This document shows positions 12,166-24,149 of a stretch of DNA of 64,000 bases, in pieces (the stretch's first letter is position 1; every line of letters starts with the position of its first letter). The position numbers were made by a program, and so were the translations under genes. The notes beneath the pieces were generated by a model. That model made no database searches and was not told the origin of the DNA. It was given only the letters and a program-made list of their open reading frames with translations. The DNA lies in NCBI GenBank assembly GCA_030760725.1, contig JASWHV010000001.1, positions 30,377,928 through 30,441,927 of the forward strand, written 5' to 3'. The DNA is from Neostapfia colusana (Eukaryota; Streptophyta; Magnoliopsida; Poales; Poaceae).

Positions 12166-14928
12166 TTTGATGGCTTGAATCTTCACTGACCTAATCTTGA
12201 CATGGATAACTAATACTTCTCTATATTAATTGGGTCCTTAAAGGCTTAGTGTAGTACTTCCCTCTTGTTTCTGGGTGATGTCATACTTTGGTGTATAACA
12301 AGTGGTTGATCCATGCTTTGGTTTACTTGGATGCACTCCTCCCCCTTAAGTTCCAATGTAGAAGATTGAGAACTTAATCTATCCTATATTTGTGGTAGGA
12401 TGATGCACACAATAACCTTTTAGAGCGGAAACTACACAGGTTTTTGTGACCGACGAGAGTGGTGGTGTGGTAGTCGGTATTCATCACTAGGGATGGTCTT
12501 GTACATGAAAATTTTCCGATATTGAAGTCGAAGCTGATGATATATAAAGAACACTCGGAACTTGTTATGGACTTCTGAGAGTAAGAAGAAAAACACTCAT
12601 AATCCCAACAAGTTATCAGGTGCCTAACCAATCAGTTTCCCGACAACTCGGTTCACAACTGACCGGTTTGCACTAAAAAAATCCGTAGCAGCAGAATTAG
12701 GACCAGAGGAAAATACCAAAGTTCTGGATCACTTAAGTATATTTCCAACGGTTATTTCTGTGACTCCATATCAGTTTAGGTTCAACAGATATGAAGTTTG
12801 AAAGTTGATAGAAATTCAGGGAGAATTTCAGCAGTACCCCACCGAGAGGTATCCACTTTGATTCAACTTTTTTCATACAGTTCTGAACCCAGTTTGTCAA
12901 AACTCACAACTACAAAGTTGTAGCCTAACCTCACCAGATTTTCATAAATGTATCACACAACCTTTGAAAAAAAAATTGTAGACAGGAAGTGATGGTCCAA
13001 GACCATAAAAGTACAGAAACTGAACCAGCTTCTGTTCTATGGTATAAAATTCCAATTTAACTTCTGAATCTGTTGTGGGAATGAACAGAAAAGTTGGAGA
13101 AGACTTCCATATCTTTCCAACGAGTATTTATTTGCACTTAACTAGGTTCTATATCGAAAGTTAAGAGCTTTTAGAGTCGACATAAATTCTGGAAGAATTT
13201 CAGCAGCACCTCCCCTGTAAGTGCTCACATTGAGTCAACTTCTCCATACAGTTAGAAACTTATATGGACCAAACTCATAGTTACAAAGTTGAAACAAGAT
13301 TCATAATATTTCCATAATTGTAATATTTCACATTTTACAGTTTATATACAAGAAGTTATCTGCAAAATTTCAATCAGTACAGAAACTATACACAGCCTTT
13401 GGTACTCTGGACAGTTTCAATTGTACTGTGAATTTCACCTCTTTACTAGAGGATTCTGTCGTGGGGTTGAACAAAAAACTTGTAAAGAACTTCCCAAGCT
13501 TTTAAAAATGTATTTATGTGACCTATTTGGATTCCTGGATCCAAAGATATGATGGTTCAAAGTTAACAGAATTTCTGGCAGGATTTTGACAGCACCTCCT
13601 TAGAGGTACAAAGTTTCAATCCACAATTCCAATCAATTCTGCTCCAGTTTTGGCAAAACTTCGAATTACAAAGTTGTAGAATATCTCATGCCATTTCCAG
13701 AAATGTACCACAATGCCCTTAGCGATTTTCCACCCGAGAGTTATGATGGAATTACGGAGACTCTGTTTCGGTTCTACCCATGTGTAGCAGTTTTTGGTTT
13801 CTATGGTTTTTGACCAACTTTAATTGTGTTTATTTCCTGGAGTATTATAGAAAAGTTTTAGAGGAACTTCTCCACCTTTCCAAAAATGTATCACACACTA
13901 CCATTGGTCTTTTCTACAATGAGTAACACCCTGTACAAGTTTCAGCAGAAACACTGCCAAAACAGGGAACTCTGTTTTTAGATCTCTCTACACTCACATA
14001 TTCTTGAGTTGGTTTCTAAACAAGTTTTAACTACTTCCTTTGATCTGTTTTCATGCCAATTCTACAGAATCTTCAGGTCTAGAAGATAAGTGAGGTGTTC
14101 ATGCAATTTCCATGATAATGCCGGTACTACGTTCCTCTCACAATAGAAACTCCTAACCGGATTACATCCGGCATATACGTTCTATTAGTGGCACTAGGAT
14201 CGTTCACTTGCAAACGTGTTCTACTCGTAATACGGATACGTGGTTATTGTACCTGCAGAAAACCACTTAATAATGATGCACACATAGGTTTTCTCATTTC
14301 AGGCAGGTCCATATCATAATAAAAACATATGCCACGTATCATTTCCATACGGGCCGTCCCTTTGTCAAGTCACGTCTCAAGGTACATGGTCGCGTTTTTA
14401 CACCACGCGACGGGGAACCCGAGAAGAGCACAAATGGGTCGTCACGGTTGGGAATTTTATCAACCTAACGGATACCACCTACTGACTTGCAGGGCACACC
14501 TATGGCAAGCGCTGCGTATGTCCTCCTAGGCTATTTTCAGAAAAACACACTATCACGTTACCGACCACACGATGGGGTTTTCACTTTTTTGCCTAATGCA
14601 CGCCAGGGATCAACGTTTCTTATGAGCTAAGGAACATGAAGAGTTCAATAGTTTCATATTGACGTCTCACACCAAGCTGTGAGACCTATACCCTGAACCA
14701 CGTTCCTCGTCAGGGGAGCTAACCGAAATTGATCCGCTTTCGGTGGCGTACCTTACCTCTTACCTGGTCGGCGGTGCGTCGTTACAGAATAGCATAACAA
14801 GTATGTTAGTTAGCCACCTTACATCACTTAAGCGAATAGTAAACCTTATGTGGGCCTAGTAGCGAATCCTCACTCGTAAACTCTATGTTTTTGAAAATAC
14901 GTGTCTTTTCAGGTGCGCTATTCCTGAT
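12166..14928 (-). other. Long untranslated leader of Q unit 2
   Basis: This copy of 4376-7133 has the same three degenerate repeats of about 370-390 bp. Near the primer-binding site the hairpins are intact: GTCTCACA/TGTGAGAC (14664-14685), CCCTGA/TCAGGG (14691-14715) and ACCGAAA/TTTCGGT (14722-14744). No coding frame is supported. Confidence 0.65.
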
Positions 14929-14943
14929 GCGGCTCTGATACCA
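14929..14943 (-). promoter_or_regulatory. Primer-binding site (initiator tRNA-Met), Q unit 2
   Basis: GCGGCTCTGATACCA on the plus strand is the reverse complement of TGGTATCAGAGCCGC. Its first 12 bases match the 3' end of plant initiator tRNA-Met. A spacer of a few bases separates it from the LTR. Confidence 0.85.
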
Positions 14944-14947
14944 TGCT

Positions 14948-15178
14948 TGTGGGGACCCTGTTCCGACAGTCCAGGAATCGCATTGGGTGGTGCTGTGCGA
15001 TGCGGCACTCAACAGCACACATCAAAAAAACACACATACACAACAATATTTGTTTTTAATACATATTATTGTCACATTTTACAAATAATGTACAAGTGTA
15101 CATTGCAGTGGAAGATAAGAATACACTCACGGACTATAGCCTACGCTAAGCACAATGAAGCCATCTGCCCGCGGATTG
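14948..15178 (-). repeat. Q LTR 3, truncated by insertion of P
   Basis: It begins TGTGGGGACC and matches the start of LTR 2 to GCGGAT at 15178, where LTR 2 continues GCTTCACAC. Here the P LTR (TGTAAAGG) begins instead. The rest of this LTR should lie beyond the window, after P's far end. Confidence 0.8.
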
Positions 15179-18100
15179 TAAAGGTCCCAAAAATATGAAT
15201 ACAAAGAAACTCTTGTTTGCACAAAGTTGGTTTCATATGTATGAAAAATGGGACTTGTTAAAACCGTTTCCACATGTGATAATACACATGAGAGATTTCT
15301 TAACACAAGTTGAAATAATTGTTTGAAAACTTGGAACCCAAGAGGGGTCTAAAACCAAGGTGGGAAGTTCCCATATGTGTGAGAAAGCTAAAGTCAGATT
15401 TGGAACAAACTTGTTCAACTCAAAATTCAAATGAGAGCAACACAAAGAATGTCAAAACTGTTGTGCTAAAAATCTCATTTGCAGCATCCAAATTTAAAAT
15501 CAGATTTCATATTTGAATTCCTTAGGTCCAAATTAGTGGGTATGCAAAGTTTCATGATTTGTTGAAATGTTTTGCAAGTCATTCTCCAAAATGGACTTTA
15601 AATAATAAAGAATTCAAATACCCATTTGAATTTGGATGAAACTCTCCCAATTATCCAAATGAACCTCAAATTTGAACTCCCACAATTTGATTTCACCATT
15701 TGCAAATTTTGGGAGATATTTTGGAGAGGGATAAGGAGGGATTGAACTTTGGGAAACATGTCAATGAGACAGTTCAAATTGCAAAAAGATCTCAGAGTGT
15801 GGTCTCTGTTTTTGCTCTTCAGTCGGTTCACTCGGCAGACCAAAGCATTCCTCCGGGCGACACCGAGATAAGATGGCGCCACCTCCCACCGAATTCCATC
15901 GCGCTGGAGAGGTGCCTGGGCGCTTTTACCCCACTGCCGTGCTCCTTTTCGCCCACAGCACCGAAGACTCGGCGCCATCCTTTCTCCCTCGCGCAAAGAC
16001 CAACCAGAGCTTTGCCGCTGCCTTTCCGATCGCTCGGCCACTCCGAAAGCTCGAGTGCAAACCCCAGCAGAGCAACAAAATGGCACCATGGTATTTACCA
16101 CGACATCCTCGCGCCATTCCCACGTGAGCATAGCCTCCCCAAACCAAGAACATCGAGTTCCCGCGGCGGTCAAAAGAAACCACCACCGACGGCTCTTGTG
16201 GACAGCCTCACTCAGGGCTTGTCACGGCCAAGAAAGGCCACCTCTGGACGCACAAGGTCTTCCTACAGCTCACATCCGAAGCTCAGCTCTAGCCTTTGCT
16301 CAATGCCGACGAATTTCGGAACTCTCCGCCGACCGGTTCAAACAGAGGTTCGGGTAAGAATCCTTCAAATTCTCGCGCCATAATTGTTTAGAGCACTGCA
16401 AATTGCGCTCACATGACCTAGACATGCTTAGCAATAATTCCTCTTTAGAAACTTAGCATGAAACACACTGTGCACGGCATATTTCTGATCTTCCCGACGG
16501 CGGCTATGGCGGGAAGATTCGGGCGCATGATGAACCCTAGTTTGGAGCCATTTCTGAGCTGTTTCACCCCCATGCCAAGCTTTTCTAGCATCCACCGGTG
16601 CTTTAGAGCTTGGAAACCGAAGCTTGGAGGGCTTAAGGTGTTGGGGCGACATCGCCGGACTTCCACAGAGCCGATGCACCGTTGCGAGGTAGTTTAGGGG
16701 CCTCGCCGGTCCGGGGAAGTCATCCCAGCGTGTTTCTCGAGTTGAATTAGGCACTAGTGGCGAGTGGCAGCTCGAGAGGTGGCCGGAGCGTCGAAAATAG
16801 GTGAGCTCCGGCGAGCTCGGCGGCGCTATCGCGCAGGGGCGAGAGGTAGACGAAGGAGCTGCCGGCCCCACTTGCTAGTCGCACGGTAAACAACGTTTAG
16901 ATCTTCTGTGGTCTCGGATCAACTGTGACAATGCGAGAAATAGTCCTGTGGCCCCGTGTGGCTTGTTGCAGCACGCGACACGTGTTTCCCGGACCCACAG
17001 TCAGATTTAAACATTTCCACGATTTATTCAAATCCCAGATTTTTCCCCAAACTTTAGAAGAGCATAACTTTTGTTAGGAAACTCCAAATTTAGTGGTTCA
17101 AATTGGGTTAGATTGAGATTGAAAAACTCTATCCAAATATGCAACCCAATTTGTATGAAAGTCATTATTTAATTCTGAAAAATTCTATAAAAATTTTCAT
17201 CAAAAGAATTTTAGAGAGAGTTTGGTTTTTCCAAAAATCCTCAAATTTTCTCAGAATATCCTTTAGTGTGTTATTGAACTCCTGTAAAAAGTTCAGCTCA
17301 TTTTAAGTTGATTTGATTATGAGAATTCAGATTTTAATTTGCTGTGTTCAAATGAATACAGAAACATTTTCAGAGAATTTTCAAAACTTGGAAATTCAGT
17401 TCTGGGCAATTCTTAGCTCCAAAATCCTAGGAAAATTCATGCAGTCTCTATGAACTATAATTGAAATTGTAGTTCACTAAGTTTGACATGAACATGGGTG
17501 TTACCTAAGAATTAATTCCTCTTTGCTTAATTACTAGAGAATTGTTCTGAATAAACCACTCGATGAAAAGTGCTAATTTTTGGTCCAGATGATATTCTTG
17601 TGACAAGGAACTCACATGAAAATTTTCAGCTCCGTTGAAGCTCTGGATCACCACTGTCTTGTGTAACTTCTTTAGGTGATCAACACACAAGTGATGAATA
17701 GCACTCAACACTTGATCATAGTGCTTTAACCCAACCCAAACCACTAGCACCAGTGTCATTTTAAATTCTTAAACAGAGTTCCAATTTTTAAACATGTCAC
17801 TAGAGCTTATTAGCAATAGATTTTTAATTAAATACATATGCATATTCATATCGTGTAGCACCTACGTGAGAACGTGTGAAGGATTTGAAGTGGAGATCAA
17901 GGAGGGAAGCGAACGAGTGATCAAGCCCCAAGTGATCTTCACTAACTGATTGTAATCTTAGTCACCTGCAAAACAGGCAAGCCCCGGTTTGCATTTGAAC
18001 AGTTTTATAAAATACTTCCATTTCTAGAGATCATAGCTTTGAATTGTTTGATTGCATTAAGTCTAGTTGATATTGAAAACCCAACTGCATTACCAGAAAT

Positions 18101-19453
18101 ATCCTAAGAGAGAAAGGGTAGAATAGTACCTCCTCGAGTGAATTTGGCTACACTAAATGTTAGTAGGGAAGGTCCGGTAGAAGTCGAGTAGTTGGGATCT
18201 ACTCGCGAGTTTAGGGCTGGTCTATTCGGAGCGGGTCAAGAATAGAAATGATGAGGAAAGTTCACACATAAGAAATAGAGACCGGGCATGGAGGTTTAGA
18301 TGCAGCAGGCTACGGACCGTGCGTGCATAGCCCTGCCTGTGTTGGTTAAGGCCCATCCGTGCTTGGCCCTTTTAGACAAGTTTGAGTTGTGTACCGGGCA
18401 CATACTGACTATATGGGACCCAGAAAACCGATGTACCTCGGGAGATCCAAATTGGAACTTTTCTAACTGTCTTAGGCTTTCGGCGTCAGGGTAGCAGGAA
18501 GTAACTCACTCAAAACATACCACTGCGGGTATGTACCTTGACGGAGCTTGCGGACTTGGGGCAGTTAGACCGCATCCTGTGTGGAAGATCTTGGGAAAGG
18601 TGGCCGCGTACAACGTCAGTCGAGGTTGCTGCCGGCAACTCGAAGTACGGGTGTACGTGTCGTATAGTCCGGGCGTGTACTGATTCGAATCACCGTCGTT
18701 CGCGGTCATATGAGCATACTTGCCCACTGCGTCTTGACGTAGTAACAACTGAAACAGTTTTCTTTTGAACTTGATAAGGCTGTGATGTACCTTGTATTGC
18801 AACCATGATTGATTTAGAGATAGGCTCATTAGACTTTACTTTCACTTTGTGCAAGGAGCATCGCAACCAAGCGTTTCTTGTTTGATTGTGGAGTTGCGAT
18901 GTTGTTCGGCTCAAGGTCTGTACAATGAGGCTTAAAATCTGAAAGTTAAGGATGTACATTAGGCGAGTCCTTTATGCAAATCTAGCTAACCAAATTGCAA
19001 CCGTCGTGCATGTAGAGTTTCTTGTTTAGGAGAGACGGATCAGTCTTGATGAGCCTATGTGCTCACGCTTGCTATATGAGTGGTTTTGCAGGTTAACATC
19101 GATGCAAAGAAGAAGGTTGTCCGGTGAGACTCAGAGACTTCCGAGTCATTTAACACATGGAGAACCCAGCCGCTGCTGTTGTCTTCGTGTTGCTAGCGGG
19201 AGGAGTCCGCGGGCTGGACTTCTTCTCTAATGCTCTTTAGTTATTCTACGTGAGCTGTTTATAGACTTCCGCTGTAGCTACTTGATGTAAACTATTTACA
19301 AAGAAAAACTTGTAAGCTTCCGCTGTTGTTTTATGTAATACATTGTTCCTTATATGTGTGCTGTTGGGTGCCGCACAACACGGCACCATCCAATGCGATT
19401 CCCGGGCGAGTGGCACGTCCCCATGACTGAACGGGCGGCGTTGGCCCCTCTCA
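15179..19453 (+). repeat. P 5' LTR (4.3 kb)
   Basis: It runs from TGTAAAGGTCCC to CCCCTCTCA, three bases before the primer-binding site. Its start matches the reverse complement of M's 3' LTR start at 42267, so P and M are related subfamilies. It is AT-rich at 15179-15830, GC-rich at 15830-16900, then AT-rich again. The last 1.5 kb is related to the Q and M LTR ends. Small open frames inside are not supported as genes. Confidence 0.85.
15830..16360 (+). other. GC-rich LTR island with open frame ending at a splice-donor-like site
   Basis: A 100-codon frame (16055-16357) ends in TAA inside TTCGG|GTAAGAA, with the putative donor GT at 16354-16355. The homologous frame in N's LTR (27910-28365 minus) also ends in the TAA of CTCGG|GTAAGAA, and the last 49 codons align without gaps, sharing CH-x-QE, LDA and RRIS. 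If spliced to the acceptor at 20988, this frame would be in phase with gag. Another frame (15700-16383, 227 codons) overlaps. Coding status is unproven; DNA conservation alone could explain the match. Confidence 0.35.
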
Positions 19454-19456
19454 GCT

Positions 19457-19471
19457 TGGTATCAGAGCCGC
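19457..19471 (+). promoter_or_regulatory. Primer-binding site (initiator tRNA-Met) of P
   Basis: TGGTATCAGAGCCGC lies three bases after the LTR end. It fixes the 5' LTR boundary and the plus orientation. Confidence 0.9.
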
Positions 19472-20989
19472 ATTAGTAATAGCGCATGGAATAAGGATTG
19501 TATTACGACAAAAATCTAGGTTACGGTGAGGATACGGTACTAGGCCCACATAAGGATTACTATTAGCCTAATTTGAAGGTGGCAACCTAACTTAGTTGCT
19601 ATGTCAGAACAATGTGCATCTCGGGACATTTTATGTCTTGGGGGGTGCACGTAAGTGCTGTCCACCAGTGCGCACAAGCTGAAGGGTGGAGCCCCACGGG
19701 TGGCAGGTAACCCGATCCGCTTTAGTATCTCTACAACTCTTCATGTCGTTTGCGGTACTCAAGCAACGCCCTTCCCTGGCGTGCTATAGGCAAGTATGGG
19801 AGACCCCGTCACATGGTTAGTAACGTGAACACATAGCTCAAGGTGTGTTTGGCTTGAGAACACCCGTGCGAGTGACGGACGGGTGTAGAAACTGTATTGG
19901 GACCGGGTTCAGTGTGCAGCCGGGTCTGACAATTGTGTGTGACTAATGCAGGATTAACCACGAAACCGTAGTATGAGTAGAACGCGTTTACGAGTGATCG
20001 TTTTAGTGCCACCTATGATACGTTTATGCCGGTATAATCCAGTTTGATTTTTCTTTTGTGAGGCTACGTAGTACCGACATGCTTCTTACGGTGCATTGAC
20101 GCCGTACTAAACTTAATAACTTCTTCCCTTTGAAGAAACAACTCATGAAAACTTTCAAATAAAAATGGAAGTTTGAAACAAATATTAGTTACTGAACTCT
20201 TATTTTGAGCTAGGATTCAAATGAGAGGAAGACTAGGTTTCAAAGATTTCAAAAACAGAGTGCTCTGTTTTCAGCAGGAATTCTTGCTGGAATTGGACAG
20301 AGCGTAACTCTGAGTAGTGTTACCCAATTAAGGTGTATGATACAGTTATAGAAATATTTTCAAGTGCTATACAACTTCTTTATAGACCTACAGAGCAAAA
20401 TCACATGCTAAATGGGTGGAAAGTTCAGATGAAGGTAAACTGTCCAGAACCAGGACAGTAGCAAAACCTCTCTGGACCTTTCTGGTTTTAAGCCATAACT
20501 TTCTGTAGAAAAATCCTTAAGGAGCCTATGATACACCGTTGGAAAGTTTATGAAATCTGCAACATTGTTGTATTCCAAAGTTTGTTCAGATTATTAATGT
20601 ATTTGCATATACAACTGTGATAAAATTAGCCACATACAAAGGAGATGCTGGCAAATTTTATCCAGGAATTCTGTCAATTTTGAAAAATTGTAACTTTTAA
20701 TCCAGAGACGATATGAAGGCATATAAATACTCGTTGGAAAGATACTGAAGTTAACTTTGACTTTTGTATTCAACTTGAGTTATGAAAATCCAATTAACTA
20801 GATCAAAATCTGGATATAGTGCATAAAGGTCTGTTCTGTACAGATAGGCTGGATAGCTATGCCTACTAAGGAGTTATGTATACATGGATTTTGTTATTGC
20901 TTTCATAAAGTTTTGACATATTCATATTTTCATTAGTATCACACACTTCTGAGTTCATGTTTAACTCATCTCGAATATATTTTTGCAGT
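19472..20989 (+). other. P leader
   Basis: This untranslated leader of about 1.5 kb diverges from the other elements. It has its own inverted repeats, for example CACCCGT/ACGGGTG (19861-19885) and CTCAAG/CTTGAG just upstream. At 20640-20790 it holds one copy of the degenerate leader repeat. It ends TTTTTGCAG|T before the gag ATG, resembling a plant 3' splice site. It contains several ATGs before gag. Confidence 0.6.
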
Positions 20990-22169
20990 ATGATTCGTAC
21001 TCGCTCTAGGAGTAAGGCCGGGAGTTCTCGCCAAGGCGGTGATGCTTCTATTCCACCGTCGGAACCACCATCCACAGGATGGATGGATCTTATGACTCGA
21101 GTCGTCGAGTCTAACCAAGAGAACACAAGGCTACTCCAATAAGCAACTCAAGAGAACACACGCTTACTCCAAGCCTTGGTACAGCAAGGCGTACTCCAGA
21201 ACACGCAACAAGTCGTTCCACCTCGGAACGCTTATCTGGACTTCTTGGCGACTCAACCGCCAATCTTTACTGAAGCCACCGAACCTGTGGAAGCAGATCA
21301 ATGGCTTCGTGTTATGGACTCCAAATTCGGAGTATTCGAGTGTGACGAAGTGCAAAAGACAAGGCTTGCCGCTCAGCAACTCCATGGAGCCACCGGAAAC
21401 TGGTAGGTTGAACATTTTGCCACCATTCCGGATGACCATCAAGTGCCATGGAGTGAGTTTTGTGATGCCTTTCGTACTCGTCACATACCACTAGGTATTG
21501 TCAAGGCAAAGCGGGAGGAATTTTTAGGATTGAAGCAAGGGGACATGAGTGTTCTCGAGTATGTCAGAAGGTTTAACCTTTTGGCCCAATACGCTCCCGA
21601 ATATGTGGCGAAAGAAGAGGCACGGTGTGACTTATTCTTCCATGGCCTGAGTGCCATATTACACGAGAAGTTGGCCATACACAATAACGGCAGTTACACC
21701 GACATGGTCGATGCGGCTCTCATCCAAGAGAAGCCGACACTTGAATGGCAAGCTGAGAAAAGAAAAATGAGTGAGATCGAGCAGGCCAGCACAAGTTATG
21801 TGCATCAAAAATACCGTTTGGTGTATCAAATGCCACCCGGTGAAAGATGGAGGTCACCTGTACGACCCACACCTCAGAGGTTGATTGCTGGTCAAGTTCT
21901 ACATCTTGCACCACCTCCACAGCAGCAGCATCAGACGGTGGTTTGTGCTCCATCGCTGCAGCCATGTGTACCTAGCATCCAACCGAAAGTCAACGAAGAA
22001 CCGGAGGGACATCTGTGTTTCACTTGTAGGCGTATGGGTCATTATGCTAGGTATTATCCGGAGGGAACTCAAGGCTGCAGGTCATCATATTTACAACAAT
22101 ACGACCCGTACCTCAATCTGCAGACAGGAGGGCAGATAAGGGGCAATATTTACTATACTGTGATTGATG
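20990..22169 (+). pseudogene. gag: Gag of P, degraded
   Basis: Gag coats the particle and binds the RNA. I chose the ATG at 20990 because its first residues (MIRTRSRS) parallel the M and R starts (MVGTRSM, MVRTRTT) and sit just after the same TTGCAG motif. One frame carries the capsid region, with WLRVMDSKF, LKQGD and YVRRFNLLAQYAPE motifs. It is interrupted by TAA at 21140 and by TAG at 21404 (a Trp codon elsewhere). The zinc knuckle at 22016-22057 reads C-x2-C-x4-H, with the last Cys replaced by Tyr. Compared with about 370-390 codons in the relatives, length is normal apart from the breaks. Confidence 0.85.
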
Positions 22170-22600
22170 ATGTTCCGAAAGGAGAAGCCGCTTTAGCAGG
22201 TATGTTTTATCTGAATCAACTACCGGTTTTAATTCTCTTTGATGCCGGTGCCACACACAATTTCATTAGCCAGTCTTTAGTGGCTTAATATCAGCTCCAA
22301 AAAGTTTATACAAAGAGGAAATACCTCATATCTTCGCCCGGGGGCAGCAGTACCTCAAGCGAGGTTGTCTCCCGAGCACCTCTTTGTTTGGGGGGTAGAA
22401 TATACCCCACGACTCTCATTATTCTTGAGGGTCTGAAGATCGACATCATTTTGGGGATGTTGTGGTTGATTTACCACAAGGCGGTTCTTAACATCAGCTC
22501 TAGGACCGTTGAGCTCAACTTCCTACAGTACGGTCTTCAAATAGTAATTATGGGCGCCAAACGGCAACAGATTGCAACAGTGAACCACACGAAAGCTCTA
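22170..22600 (+). pseudogene. pol: Aspartic protease region of P
   Basis: This region follows gag in the same frame. The active-site motif LFDAGATH has DAG where M and R have DSG. It is followed by FISQSL and a stop at 22286-22288; the frame then continues with the APLCLGG and ILGMLWL blocks typical of this protease. The protease would mature the Gag-Pol polyprotein. The stop makes it non-functional. Confidence 0.8.
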
Positions 22601-23470
22601 AAGATAGAGGACATTCCGGTGGTACGTGAGTATCCAGATGTGTTTCCCAATGATTTACCAGGCATGCCGCCCGAGCGAGACGTTGAGTTCAAAATTGAAC
22701 TTATACCGGGAACAACACCGATATCACGAAGGCCGTACAAGATGGCACCCAATGAACTGGCAAATTGAAGATACAGCTGAATGACCTAATGAGCAAGGGC
22801 TTTATACGACCGAATTCATCACCTTGGGGCTGTTCAGCGTTGTTTGTCAAGAAGAAGGATGAAACACTATGGCTTTGCGTTGATTATCGTCCTTTGAACG
22901 CCGTTACCATCAAGAACAAGTATCCCCTACCTCGCATTGATATGCTCTTCGATCAATTAGTGGGTGCGAAGGTATTTTCGAAGATGGATCTTCCGTCCGG
23001 ATATCACCAAATTAAAATCCGGGGAGAAGATATTCCGAAGACGGCATTTTCAACGAGATACGGGCTGTATGAGTATCTCGTTATGTCTTTTGGTTTGACC
23101 AATGCCCCGGCATACTTTATGTACTTGATGAATTCAGTGTTCATGCTGGAGTTGGATAAATTCGTCGTGGTCTTCATCAACGATATCTTGGTGTACTCCA
23201 AGTCAGAGGAAGAACATGCTGAACATCTGCATATTGTGCTACAAAGATTGCGACATCATAGGCTCTATGCAAAATTCAGCAAGTGTGAATTCTGGATTAA
23301 TCAAGTACCTTTTCTCGGACACATTATTTCAGCGGAGAGCATTGCTGTAGATTCAAGTAAGATTATCCAAGTACAGAAATGGGAGTCACCAAAGTCAGTG
23401 CATGAAATCCGTAGCTTCCTCGGTTTAGCGGGTTATTACCGTAGGTTCATCCCGGCTTCTCCAAGATCGC
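22601..23470 (+). pseudogene. pol: Reverse transcriptase of P with mutated active site
   Basis: It begins with the conserved IPVVREYPDVFP lead-in and holds LCVDYRPLNAVTIKNKYPLPRID, KMDLPSGYHQI and the palm motif. That motif reads FVVVFINDIL at 23173-23184, so the first Asp of the catalytic pair (FIDD in M and R) is Asn. A one-base deletion near 22755 and another near 23458 break the frame. It cannot be active in any frame. Confidence 0.88.
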
Positions 23471-24149
23471 TAAGCCGATGAAGGAATTATTGAAGAAGAA
23501 TACCAGATTTGTGTGGGGTTCCACATGTGAACAAGCTTTTAAGACTTTAGTGAAGAATCTCACAACAGCCCCAGTTCTTGCTCAGCCGTATACGACGAAG
23601 CCATTCGATGTTTATTGCAATGCACATGGCATCGGTCTTGGCTGCGTGCTGATGCAAGAAGGACGAGTGGTCGCTTATGGATCTCGTCAACTCAGAAATC
23701 ACGAGCAGCATTATCCAACTCATGATCTTGAGTTAGCTGTTGTGGTCCTTGCTTTGAAGATATGGAGGCATTACTTGCTCGGAAATCTTGTACACCTCTA
23801 CACCAACCACAAAAGCTTGAAGTACATCTTCACTCAGAAAGAATTGAACATGAGGCAACGAAGATGGCTAGAGCTCATTAAAGACTATGAACTTGAGATT
23901 CATTATCATCCAGGAAAGGCGAATGTGGTCGCCGATGCGCTCAGTCGTAAGGCGCATATCCATCACCTGACTATTGCTGAAATGGATGATGAAGAACCAA
24001 GCCTCTGTATCATTCCGTATGGAGCTCTCTATAATCTCGCTCTCATTCCTACTATCCGAGAGATCATTGATGCTCAACAAAAAGAGAAGGGTATGTCTCA
24101 CATACGTCGGAGAATAGACAACGGAGAAATGCTTCTAGAAAGACAATGA
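23471..24149 (+). pseudogene. pol: RNase H and connection region of P
   Basis: An open frame of 223 codons carries KPFDVYCNAHGIGLG, where M and R have DAS (catalytic Asp to Asn), then GSRQLRNHEQHYPTHDLELAAV-like text and the YHPGKANVVADALSR motif. The RNase H removes RNA template during reverse transcription. It ends in a frameshift near 24140, before the integrase zinc finger. Confidence 0.82.

Larger units (their letters stand above)
1..15178 (-). mobile_element. Element Q: tandem complex of a non-autonomous Ty3/gypsy (chromovirus-like) element
   Basis: Two near-identical units lie head to tail: bases 1-7145 repeat at about 7753-14943 with an offset near 7.75 kb. The order is LTR (partial) - internal - LTR - internal - LTR (truncated), read on the minus strand. 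Each internal part has a polypurine tract, a short integrase C-terminal remnant, a short gag remnant and a leader of about 2.7 kb, so RT, RNase H and most of integrase are missing. The two units differ by roughly 5% in stretches I compared by eye, so this is not a recent or assembly duplication. The third LTR is cut by element P at 15178. The left end lies outside the window. Confidence 0.85.

Noticed and set aside
14929..14943. Possible tRNA-Met gene from the TGGTATCAGAGC match
   Set aside because: Only the 3' terminal bases are present, next to an LTR; this is a primer-binding site, as at four other places.
1..14943. Assembly duplication of a 7.75-kb block
   Set aside because: The copies differ by about 5% with many small indels and only one lacks the primer-binding end, so they are real, diverged units.
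15700..16383. 227-codon plus frame in P's LTR as a host gene
   Set aside because: It is in the LTR GC island, overlaps two other frames, and its homologous region in the other LTRs is open in several phases; no known domain is visible.
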